Source of the DNA: Mucilaginibacter sp. UBA5151
GTDB lineage: Bacteria > Bacteroidota > Bacteroidia > Sphingobacteriales > Sphingobacteriaceae
Direction of reading: 5' to 3'
NCBI GenBank assembly: GCA_002413785.1
Contig: DHXR01000011.1
Span: 1-50,549, forward strand
Length of the DNA stretch: 50,549 bases
The notes under the pieces are model-generated. The model made no database searches. It was not told where the DNA came from and saw nothing but the letters and a program-made list of their open reading frames with translations. Of this stretch, positions 33,748 to 40,871 are shown piece after piece (position 1 is the first letter of the stretch; every line of letters starts with the position of its first letter). Both the position numbers and the translations under genes were made by a program.

Positions 33748-34188
33748 ATGAAAAGAAAGAAACTATACGTAGGAATAATTTTAGCAATCGCAATAATGGC
33801 GATGTTTATTGTTTTTATCGTGGATCGCATTCCTGACTTAGGACCAACCTACGTTATAAAGGAGATAAATTTTCCAGGTAATAATTCCAAATTGTATCTC
33901 AAATCAAAATACTGGGGAATTACAGATGATCATGTGATTATTCAGTTATCCACCGACAATTCATCATCGGTGGATAGCTTGCACAATTATGTTTATAAAG
34001 GTGAGTCATTCTTGTTTTATAAAACATCTCGTGACAGTCTGTTTTTATATGTTTACAAAAAGGCCATCAATCCACCTCAATTCAACACCAAAATTAAAAT
34101 TGCACAAATTGAATTGCCGAATACAGAAATGATGGATTTATTTTCAAAAGATGGTTTTAAAAAGAAGGGCCTATTTAAATTTGAATAG
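33748..34188 (+). CDS. Hypothetical protein with N-terminal membrane anchor
   Basis: 146 residues from the ATG at 33748. One transmembrane segment (YVGIILAIAIMAMFIVFIV) is followed by an extracytoplasmic part of about 115 residues with beta-strand character (YVIKEINFPGNNSKLYL, DHVIIQLSTDNSSS). The coding sequence is AT-rich compared with the peptidase before it. It begins 25 bases after that gene and may be cotranscribed. The family is not recognised; similar anchored proteins are frequent single-gene insertions in this group. Confidence 0.65.
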   Translation: MKRKKLYVGIILAIAIMAMFIVFIVDRIPDLGPTYVIKEINFPGNNSKLYLKSKYWGITDDHVIIQLSTDNSSSVDSLHNYVYKGESFLFYKTSRDSLFLYVYKKAINPPQFNTKIKIAQIELPNTEMMDLFSKDGFKKKGLFKFE

Positions 34189-34320
34189 TATTAAATTAAA
34201 TCTCCCCGATCAGACAAGAGGCGATGATCGGTACACCATCATCCATTGCCGATGCACGGACGACTGAATTGAACTCAAAGACGGTTTTGTTTTTACTTCA
34301 CGTCTAATTAATCAATTTGT

Positions 34321-34328
34321 TATGTTTG
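34321..34328 (+). promoter_or_regulatory. -7 element immediately before a tiny gene
   Basis: TATGTTTG, exact TAnnTTTG, only 6 bases before the ATG at 34335. The transcript would start at or next to the start codon, predicting a leaderless mRNA. Confidence 0.4.
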
Positions 34329-34334
34329 TATTAT

Positions 34335-34529
34335 ATGGAAACCGCGATCATATCGGGCAAATCAAAAAAAGATATTCAGCTTTTAATTACATTAGCTGAA
34401 AAGATGGGTATAAAAGCCAAATTGCTTAGTAAAGATGATCTTGAAGATTTTGGTATGTCAAAAGCTATAATTGAAGGAGCCACCGGTGAGTTAATTGATG
34501 CTGATGAGTTTTTAAATACACTAAAATGA
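34335..34529 (+). CDS. Small antitoxin-like protein
   Basis: 64 residues (METAIISGKSKKDIQLLITL onward), charged and helical, with the form of the small antitoxin-like proteins of Bacteroidota that precede toxin genes: an N-terminal strand, two helices and a C-terminal IDADEFLNTLK. An ATG overlaps its stop (ATGA at 34526-34529), the usual arrangement for a following toxin, but that second frame ends after ten codons (MIVRLCLLKK). So the toxin is either lost or never present. Start chosen at 34335 over 34317 because of the -7 element at 34321-34328. Confidence 0.55.
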   Translation: METAIISGKSKKDIQLLITLAEKMGIKAKLLSKDDLEDFGMSKAIIEGATGELIDADEFLNTLK

Positions 34530-34590
34530 TCGTACGGTTATGTTTACTCAAAAAGTAAATAGAAAATTATTTTTAGATCATTAAAAGGCC

Positions 34591-35145
34591 ATGACATTTA
34601 AACCCGGCGATTTCTTTCCCCTAAATACCATAAACGAACCATTCCTTCTTTTAGACGATCCCAAATGGGCTGAGTTAGAAGGAGGCTATAAGAGCAGTTT
34701 ATATGATGCATCAACGGCTTTAAAGCAACTTGAGCAGGCCGAAACACTTTCTGATGCTAATATCGTCTATAAGGAATTATGGAATGAACTCCACCATCAG
34801 GGCGATGTAGGGTTGGCCTCATACTACGCACTGCCACATTTGGTGAGAATAGCAAAACAGAAACAGTTGGTTGATTATAATGTGCTTGGTCTCGTTTCAA
34901 CCATCGAAATTCAACGGTATAAAAATAACCCTAAGCTCCCGGGCAAATTAGCGCCAGCTTATGAAAAAGCAGTTGGGGATTTGCAAGAACTTGCACTTAT
35001 AGCGATGAAGCAGGATAGCAGCCTGGATTCTGTAATAGCTGCGCTATCGGCGATTGCTTTGGCAAAAGGCCAACGCAACCTGGCGGATGCAATTCTTAAA
35101 TTTGACAGTGAAGAGGAGATCGACGCTTTCCTGGAGAACTATTAA
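34591..35145 (+). CDS. Hypothetical protein, helical
   Basis: 184 residues, soluble and almost wholly alpha-helical (YDASTALKQLEQAETLSDAN, HHQGDVGLASYYALPHLVRI, LADAILKFDSEEEIDAFLEN). There is no signal peptide or transmembrane segment. The repeated helical pairs look like a short HEAT-like or TPR-like scaffold, so a role in binding other proteins is possible. I do not recognise the family. It stands between the antitoxin-like gene and hflX, on the same strand as both, with gaps of 60 and 90 bases. The hflX gene has its own -7 element, so cotranscription is not needed. Confidence 0.7.
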   Translation: MTFKPGDFFPLNTINEPFLLLDDPKWAELEGGYKSSLYDASTALKQLEQAETLSDANIVYKELWNELHHQGDVGLASYYALPHLVRIAKQKQLVDYNVLGLVSTIEIQRYKNNPKLPGKLAPAYEKAVGDLQELALIAMKQDSSLDSVIAALSAIALAKGQRNLADAILKFDSEEEIDAFLENY

Positions 35146-35206
35146 CACCTTTTTGAGTCAAAAAAATGTAAATTAAAGGGTTAACATAAAAACCTTTCCA
35201 TTTCAC

Positions 35207-35214
35207 TAAATTTG
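35207..35214 (+). promoter_or_regulatory. -7 element for hflX
   Basis: TAAATTTG, exact TAnnTTTG, 25 bases before the ATG at 35240. Confidence 0.45.
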
Positions 35215-35239
35215 CACCCTGATTGTTAATTCATTATAA

Positions 35240-36424
35240 ATGAAGCAAAAATTTTATGATACTGCTGTGAAGCAGGAGCGGGCTGTATTGGTTGGTGTAG
35301 TTACACAGGGCGAAACTGAAGAGCAGGCGAAAGAATATTTAGAAGAACTTGAATTTTTAGTTGCTACCGCCGGCGCTGAAACGGTAAAAAGCTTTACCCA
35401 AAAATTGCAGCGCCCCGACAGGGCCACCTTTGTGGGCTCCGGCCGGCTGGAAGATATTAAAGCCTTTGTGACTGAGGAAGAAATTGATATGGTGGTTTTT
35501 GATGATGAACTCACCCCCTCGCAACTGCGTAATATAGAAAACGAATTACAGGTTAAGATCCTCGACCGCAATAACCTGATCCTGGATATTTTTGCCGGGC
35601 GTGCGCAAACCGCACAGGCCAAATCGCAGGTGGAACTGGCCCAATTGCAATATTTGCTGCCCCGCCTTACCCGTTTATGGACCCACCTTGAACGCCAGAA
35701 GGGCGGTATCGGTATGCGTGGTCCGGGTGAATCACAGATTGAGACAGACAGGCGTTTGATCCTGAACAAAATAGACCTGTTGAAAGACAAATTAAAGCTG
35801 ATAGATAAGCAAAATGCAACGCAGCGAAAAAACCGGAACCAGCAAATAAGGGTGGCTTTGGTCGGTTATACCAACGTAGGTAAATCAACTATTATGAATA
35901 TGATCTCCAAATCGGAGGTTTTTGCCGAGAATAAACTATTCGCCACGCTGGATACTACGGTTAGAAAGGTGGTGATAGAAAATGTGCCTTTTTTATTATC
36001 GGATACTGTTGGTTTTATTAGAAAATTGCCCCACCATTTGGTTGAATGTTTTAAATCGACCCTTGATGAAGTGCGCGAAGCGGATATACTGGTCCATGTG
36101 GTGGATATTTCGCACCCCAATTTTGAGGACCAGATCAGAACGGTAAATGAAACCCTGAAAGACCTGGGCGCTATTGATAAAAGGGTGATCACTGTTTTTA
36201 ACAAGATCGATGCATTTCAGCCAACGCAGCACCAGATGGGCCAGCAGGCCGAGCCATTAACCCTGGATGATTTTAAACATAGCTGGATGGCTAAGAATAA
36301 CAGTCCGGCCATTTTTATTTCGGCAACAAAAAAGGAAAACATCGATGAATTCAGGGCGCTGCTTTATGATGAAGTGAAATCGCAGCATATAGAAAGGTAT
36401 CCATACGATCAATTGCTGTACTGA
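35240..36424 (+). CDS. hflX: Ribosome-associated GTPase HflX
   Basis: 394 residues. The N-terminal HflX domain contains RATFVGSGRLEDIKAFVTEE and DDELTPSQLRNIENEL, a coiled region includes GGIGMRGPGESQIETDRRLI, and the G domain follows. G1 is GYTNVGKST (209-217), G3 is DTVGFIRKLPHHLVECFKST, and G4 is NKID; KLFATLDTTVRK gives the switch I threonines. HflX splits or rescues stalled ribosomes under heat and other stress. It stands alone behind its own -7 element. Confidence 0.96.
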   Translation: MKQKFYDTAVKQERAVLVGVVTQGETEEQAKEYLEELEFLVATAGAETVKSFTQKLQRPDRATFVGSGRLEDIKAFVTEEEIDMVVFDDELTPSQLRNIENELQVKILDRNNLILDIFAGRAQTAQAKSQVELAQLQYLLPRLTRLWTHLERQKGGIGMRGPGESQIETDRRLILNKIDLLKDKLKLIDKQNATQRKNRNQQIRVALVGYTNVGKSTIMNMISKSEVFAENKLFATLDTTVRKVVIENVPFLLSDTVGFIRKLPHHLVECFKSTLDEVREADILVHVVDISHPNFEDQIRTVNETLKDLGAIDKRVITVFNKIDAFQPTQHQMGQQAEPLTLDDFKHSWMAKNNSPAIFISATKKENIDEFRALLYDEVKSQHIERYPYDQLLY

Positions 36425-36474
36425 TCCTTTCCTTCGCCTCATTGGGAGTGGGGGTGTCGAGCAAAATCAACGTC

Positions 36475-36525
36475 AGCGCAGCTAAAGTCTCCCCAACCGG
36501 GGGAGATTTAGGGGGCTAAATCACG
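36475..36525. repeat. G-rich dispersed repeat with hairpin
   Basis: CTCCCCAACCGGGGGAG lies between convergent hflX and deoC (around 36490-36506), followed by ATTTAGGGGGCTA. It pairs as a 6-base stem and resembles other CCC/GGG units at 37498, 43410, 44917, 46633 and 50313 in this window. It may serve as terminator. Confidence 0.4.
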
Positions 36526-36547
36526 AGGGCTTCCTTAAATAATGATC

Positions 36548-37267
36548 TTAGGCTAAGGTGCCATATCTCTTTTTGGCTTCCTCCAATATTGCGGCTGTTG
36601 CTGTTGCGCCCACCCTGGTTACGCCGAGGGCTTTCACTTTTAGCAGGTCATCAAGTGTGCGCACTCCGCCTGCGGCTTTTATCTGCACTCCGGGCGCCGA
36701 ATATTTTCGCATCAGGATCAAATCTTTTTCTGTTGCGCCTTCATACGAATATTTGCCGTCATCACCCTTTATAAAACCGTAGCCGGTAGAGGTTTTTACA
36801 AATGCTGCCTCTAACTTGCTGCAGATCCCGCACAAGCGTATTTTAAATCTGTCATCCGGCAGATAATCGTTTTCAAAAATAACTTTCAAAGCGGCATTAT
36901 ATGTATTGGTTACGGCAAGGATTGCGGCAATTTCATCCTCAACATATTGCCAATCCTCACCTAAAACCTTACCGATATTTACCACCATATCAATTTCATG
37001 GGCGCCGTCTTTGCAGGCTTGTTCCGTTTCATAAACCTTAACGGCAGTAGTGCTGTTACCGTGCGGAAAACCAATTACAGCGCAAACCATCACATCCGAA
37101 CCATTGAGCCATTCAAGTGCTGCTTTAATGGCATAAGGCTTGATGCAAACGGTGGCAACATTGTAATTTTTTGCCAGCCGGCAGCCTTGTAACAGGTCAT
37201 CATCGGTCATTGTTGGGTGTAACAACGAATGATCGATCATTTTAGCAAGTTCGGTAACTTTATCCAT
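36548..37267 (-). CDS. deoC: Deoxyribose-phosphate aldolase
   Basis: 239 residues, cytosolic class I aldolase splitting 2-deoxyribose 5-phosphate into acetaldehyde and glyceraldehyde 3-phosphate, the last step of deoxynucleoside breakdown. Catalytic Asp93 is in HEIDMVVNIGK, the Schiff-base Lys158 is in AAFVKTSTGYGF, and Lys197 is in QIKAAGGVRT; all are present. An insert of about 12 residues after FIKGDDGKYSYEGAT makes it slightly longer than the Escherichia type. It stands alone, with no phosphopentomutase or nucleoside phosphorylase gene nearby. Confidence 0.97.
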   Translation of the reverse strand: MDKVTELAKMIDHSLLHPTMTDDDLLQGCRLAKNYNVATVCIKPYAIKAALEWLNGSDVMVCAVIGFPHGNSTTAVKVYETEQACKDGAHEIDMVVNIGKVLGEDWQYVEDEIAAILAVTNTYNAALKVIFENDYLPDDRFKIRLCGICSKLEAAFVKTSTGYGFIKGDDGKYSYEGATEKDLILMRKYSAPGVQIKAAGGVRTLDDLLKVKALGVTRVGATATAAILEEAKKRYGTLA

Positions 37268-37497
37268 TATGGTTTTTATAGAGACACTAAATTCATGAAT
37301 TATTGCAAATTACACCAATTAAAATTACTTGTGTTATTTGTTGGGATTTTTCTAATCCTCTAAAGAAAATACATCGGGATGGGTGCATTTGTTTTCAAAG
37401 GATGATTTGTTGTATAGCAAGCTCACAAAGCAGCAGATTATTAAATTACTGTATGTGCCCGAAAGATTTTTGAAAAGCAGCGGACACATGCTATTCC

Positions 37498-37530
37498 TTC
37501 CCTGGCGAAGGGAAGGTAGGGGGTTTAGCG
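37498..37530. repeat. G-rich dispersed repeat with hairpin
   Basis: CTTCCCTGGCGAAGGGAAG forms a 7-base stem and is followed by GTAGGGGGTTTAGCGAAC, just downstream of efp. It belongs to the same loose family as the element at 36475. Nothing else is seen in 37268-37552. Confidence 0.4.
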
Positions 37531-37552
37531 AACTATATTATTTTATGATCAG

Positions 37553-38113
37553 CTATTTCACACGCTCAACATATTCGCCGGTGCGGGTATCTACTTTTAT
37601 TTTATCGCCCTGATTTACAAAAAGCGGGACTTTTATTTCGATGCCATTCTCTGTTGTTGCAGTTTTCAGGGCGCCCGAAGAGGTGTCGCCTTTAACAGCC
37701 GGCTCGGCATAAGTAATTTCTAATTCCACGAAGTTTGGCGCCTGGGCCATAATAGGCTCTTCACTTTCAAAGGAAACTATAACGCTCATGCCTTCCTTCA
37801 GGAATTTTGCAGAGGGGCCAAATAATAATTTGGGGATGTTATGCTGATCGTAAGTGGTGTTATCCATAATCACCATATAATCACCTTCCTGGTACAGGTA
37901 CTGGAAATCGTTGGTTTCTACGCGGCAAATTTCAACCTGTTCGTCGGTGGCTAAACGGGCCTCTACAATTTTCCCGGTTTTAATATTACGGAATTTATCC
38001 AGATAGAATGCCCCGCCTTTGCCTGGTGTACGATGCAGCACTTCGGTAACGCTTACCAGTTCGCCGTTAAAACGTAATATATTGCCTACTTTAATTTCAG
38101 ATGCCTTTGCCAT
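37553..38113 (-). CDS. efp: Translation elongation factor P
   Basis: 186 residues, the usual length, with the three-barrel EF-P fold: a KOW-like N-domain (EIKVGNILRFNGELVSVTEV), a middle OB domain and a C-terminal OB domain ending TRTGEYVERVK. EF-P relieves ribosome stalling at polyproline. The loop that enters the peptidyl-transferase centre is HRTPGKGGAFY, with Lys32 at the position modified in many bacteria; no modification enzyme (EpmA-like) is in this window. A minus-strand -7 element lies at 38140-38147. Confidence 0.97.
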   Translation of the reverse strand: MAKASEIKVGNILRFNGELVSVTEVLHRTPGKGGAFYLDKFRNIKTGKIVEARLATDEQVEICRVETNDFQYLYQEGDYMVIMDNTTYDQHNIPKLLFGPSAKFLKEGMSVIVSFESEEPIMAQAPNFVELEITYAEPAVKGDTSSGALKTATTENGIEIKVPLFVNQGDKIKVDTRTGEYVERVK

Positions 38114-38139
38114 GAGAATGCGCTTGTAAATTTTGAGGG

Positions 38140-38147
38140 CAAAGATA
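38140..38147 (-). promoter_or_regulatory. -7 element for efp
   Basis: On the minus strand TATCTTTG, exact TAnnTTTG, 27 bases before the start at 38113. Confidence 0.45.
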
Positions 38148-38215
38148 TATTAAGTTATGGTAAACCACGGGCTAAAAAAATTAATAGGTTGGTATTATTT
38201 GTTTAATTTTCGCAC

Positions 38216-39259
38216 ATGGCAAATAATGAATCGCGGCTGGATGTTCCTTCGCGAAAGAAATTCTTTTATCCGGTTAATGATGAGCTGAGCGCTTACCTGG
38301 CAAAATACAACAGGTACCGTAAATTGGGTGTGCAATACACTGATCTGTTAAGATTTCAGCACAGTGTTCCCCTGCGGGATAAAAACGGTAAAGACACACT
38401 CTGGCAAACTGTTTATTACGATGCGGCCGAAATGAATGAGCTTTTCCCGGCCCTTACTGCAATTTATGCCTTGATGAATGCCTCGGGTTTCCCGGAAGTG
38501 GTTGAACAACTGAAAATAGCACAGATCGACTACTGTGTTTTTGGTAATTCAAAACCTTTCAGGGTACGCATCATCAATAAACTGAATGATAACTACGATC
38601 ATTTTTATGTGAAAATTGCCGACGCCTCGCGCATATACGGACTGGAGCTTGAGCATCTTCTTTCACCAAACCGTATCGGCTATTTAACCGACGGTACTAC
38701 CATCATTGAAGATCATATTATTGGCGTGCCGGGCGATACTTTCATCAAAGAACGCCTGAGTACCTCGAAGTTTAACCAGGTTAGGATTTGCAAGGAGTTT
38801 GTAAAGTTTAACGAGCGCTGTTTTATCCGCTTGCTTGGCGATATGCGGTCGTACAATTATGTGGCACATATAACGCCCGATATTGAAGGCAGCCAGTACC
38901 GCATAAGGGCCATTGATTTCGATCAGCAATCGTACGAAGGGCGGCGCCAGTTTTATATGCCGCAATATTTTAAGGAAAATAATACCCTGGTAACCTTGTG
39001 TATGAAACACATGGATAAATATGCCATGCGCCAATACCAGGAGGAAGAGCGCAGTCTGATAAATAACCGGGTAAAACTGAGTCGTTTACGCCTGGTTGAT
39101 ATGCTGACCTGCATGAAAAAGGATGTGGTTTCGCCACAGGCAAAAGTAGATCAGCTGGCTGCCGACCTGGCCGATTACCACAAGGAACCGGCCTTTAATG
39201 CCTGTAAAACAATGGGCGAGCTGGTTATTGAACAATTAAATGTTTATACTTTTCTGTAA
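38216..39259 (+). CDS. Conserved hypothetical protein with possible phosphotransferase-like motif
   Basis: 347 residues, soluble, without signal or membrane segments. The N-terminal half (KLGVQYTDLLRFQHSVPLRD) is helical. In the middle, FVKFNERCFIRLLGDMRSYN is followed by NYVAHITPD and then RIRAIDFDQQSYEGRR. This spacing of an Asn and a later D-F-D recalls the catalytic and metal loops of kinase-like (HipA/PIK-type) folds, but no glycine-rich nucleotide loop is evident, so I call function unknown. It starts about 100 bases from efp, divergently. Composition matches housekeeping neighbours, which suggests a resident lineage gene. Confidence 0.75.
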   Translation: MANNESRLDVPSRKKFFYPVNDELSAYLAKYNRYRKLGVQYTDLLRFQHSVPLRDKNGKDTLWQTVYYDAAEMNELFPALTAIYALMNASGFPEVVEQLKIAQIDYCVFGNSKPFRVRIINKLNDNYDHFYVKIADASRIYGLELEHLLSPNRIGYLTDGTTIIEDHIIGVPGDTFIKERLSTSKFNQVRICKEFVKFNERCFIRLLGDMRSYNYVAHITPDIEGSQYRIRAIDFDQQSYEGRRQFYMPQYFKENNTLVTLCMKHMDKYAMRQYQEEERSLINNRVKLSRLRLVDMLTCMKKDVVSPQAKVDQLAADLADYHKEPAFNACKTMGELVIEQLNVYTFL

Positions 39260-39267
39260 ACATCACC

Positions 39268-39378
39268 ATGTGGTTTGGCGGGTTTTTTCCGACCCCCGCG
39301 CTGCCCTTTGCATCCGGGAAAGGCCAGGCGGCAATCGATTTCATGGCCGGATTAAAGGACGAATTTATTAAATTTTAA
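39268..39378 (+). CDS. Possible 36-residue protein or gene fragment
   Basis: A frame of 36 codons beginning MWFGGFFPTPALPF and ending GLKDEFIKF reads cleanly from an ATG 8 bases after the previous stop. The C-terminal part (AAIDFMAGLKDEFIKF) looks like an amphipathic helix. No ribosome site or family match is visible; it could equally be the tail of a lost gene. Confidence 0.25.
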   Translation: MWFGGFFPTPALPFASGKGQAAIDFMAGLKDEFIKF

Positions 39379-39414
39379 ACCAGGTTTTTGTAACAAATTA
39401 TCTGCATCAATTCT

Positions 39415-40602
39415 TTACTTTACATTAAGCACAAGACCAAGGCTCAGGTCCTGGGGCGCCAGGCTCTGCGCCATGAACGTTTTCACCGTTACCGCTATCC
39501 GGGAGTTGAGGTAGCACTCCGCCCCGGGTATAATATAAAAATGCTGGTCGGGGTAAAGCGCGGCATAATACACGTAGTAACCAAAATTTACATCAAACGC
39601 AATCCTTCCCAGCCACAAACGGCCGCCGGCGCTGATACCGAGACTGATGTGTTTATAAGATGTAAACATTCCCTGATAGGTTTGAAAGAAGTTCTGATAC
39701 GAGAATGTTTTCTGATAATAAACACCGTCAACCCCCACCCTGAGGCTTAAAGGCGCAGTTATCTGATAATTATATCCGGCATAAAAATGGGCCTGATATA
39801 ACCCTGCCTTATTTTTTTTTGCCACTGAATCCGGCAGCCACATATTTTGCCCGGTTTTCGGGTTTTTAAAGAGTCCAAGGTTCGCGTCCCCCTGCCTGCC
39901 GGCCGTTAATGCAAATTCAAATGAATTACTTTCAAATGAGTCATCGCCGCCATCAGCAAACGAGTTTGGCTTTGCAGGACCGCCGTAATCAATGTATTTG
40001 ATAATACCAAGAGATACGTTGACAATATTCAAGCCATCGTCTGGTTTTTGAAAACAGCCATTTGAACAGTGGATAACGGATGTTCCCAATTGTATTCCGG
40101 TTGATGGCCCTGTCGGTATCTGAAGTTTTAACCCGGCCCGCAGCATAATGTTGACATTGCTGCCAACAATGAAATTGTAATTGTTGTTATAAAATGTTTG
40201 GGTTAGGTAAACAATCCCTATACCCGGGGAAAAGCTAAACGTTGCAGCGCCAATTTTAAACAATGACAGATCAAGGCCGCTGCTGATCCCGTAACCGCTC
40301 CCGATAGATCCTTTTGAACCAGGCATTCCCGAAAGGGATATATTTTGCATGTTAAAATACGATCCGACAAAGCTAATGCCCGATACATTGAGACTGCCGA
40401 CCCATTCCGCAGAACTGTTACTCATATTCACCTGATAACCAATATCAACCCCATAACTTTTGCCTGCTAACTGACTTTTATATGTGGAGAGAACCCTTAA
40501 GCCGTCATTGACTGTTACAAAGAAACTATTATTTGGGTTATCCTGCCCTTGCGCATAGCTATGGAAGAGAAGGCAGAGCGGTAAAAAAAATATTTTTTTC
40601 AT
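39415..40602 (-). CDS. Outer-membrane beta-barrel-like protein
   Basis: 395 residues with a Sec signal (KIFFLPLCLLFHSYAQG). The remainder is a series of amphipathic strands with glycine and aromatic residues at strand ends (YGVDIGYQVNMSNSSAEWVG, FSFSPGIGIVYLTQTFYNNN, FYAGYNYQITAPLSLRVGVD, LWLGRIAFDVNFGYYVYYAA). It ends in LSLGLVLNVK, like an outer-membrane barrel signal strand but without a final aromatic. A PorP/OmpA-like barrel of unknown function is the best guess. It is a single gene, convergent with the small frame at 39268 and divergent from the YncE fusion. Confidence 0.75.
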   Translation of the reverse strand: MKKIFFLPLCLLFHSYAQGQDNPNNSFFVTVNDGLRVLSTYKSQLAGKSYGVDIGYQVNMSNSSAEWVGSLNVSGISFVGSYFNMQNISLSGMPGSKGSIGSGYGISSGLDLSLFKIGAATFSFSPGIGIVYLTQTFYNNNYNFIVGSNVNIMLRAGLKLQIPTGPSTGIQLGTSVIHCSNGCFQKPDDGLNIVNVSLGIIKYIDYGGPAKPNSFADGGDDSFESNSFEFALTAGRQGDANLGLFKNPKTGQNMWLPDSVAKKNKAGLYQAHFYAGYNYQITAPLSLRVGVDGVYYQKTFSYQNFFQTYQGMFTSYKHISLGISAGGRLWLGRIAFDVNFGYYVYYAALYPDQHFYIIPGAECYLNSRIAVTVKTFMAQSLAPQDLSLGLVLNVK

Positions 40603-40843
40603 TGTTTGTTTTAGTCAGGGCAAAATCTGCCCTCTTCGTTTTAAAAGGTCAATAATAGGTTGCATGGCATTTTCTCCCGGCCCGGTTGCAGAAACAGAAC
40701 AATCCAAACGTTTTTTTTGTTTGGTCAGCCTGCGCTATCGCAAAAGGCGCTGCGTTTAATAATTTCTTTAAATTATTTATATCCCCCGCCAAATCGTTAC
40801 ATTAACTTTCTGTTAACTCCGCCAATCCCTCAAAAGCAATCGC

Positions 40844-40851
40844 TACATTTG
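40844..40851 (+). promoter_or_regulatory. -7 element for the YncE/phosphoesterase gene
   Basis: TACATTTG, exact TAnnTTTG, 20 bases before the ATG at 40872. Confidence 0.45.
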
Positions 40852-40871
40852 ATTATCCATTTAATTCAGCT

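Noticed and set aside
37383..37613. Plus-strand frame of 76 codons before efp
   Set aside because: It runs through a hairpin repeat and into efp antisense; composition is not protein-like after residue 30.
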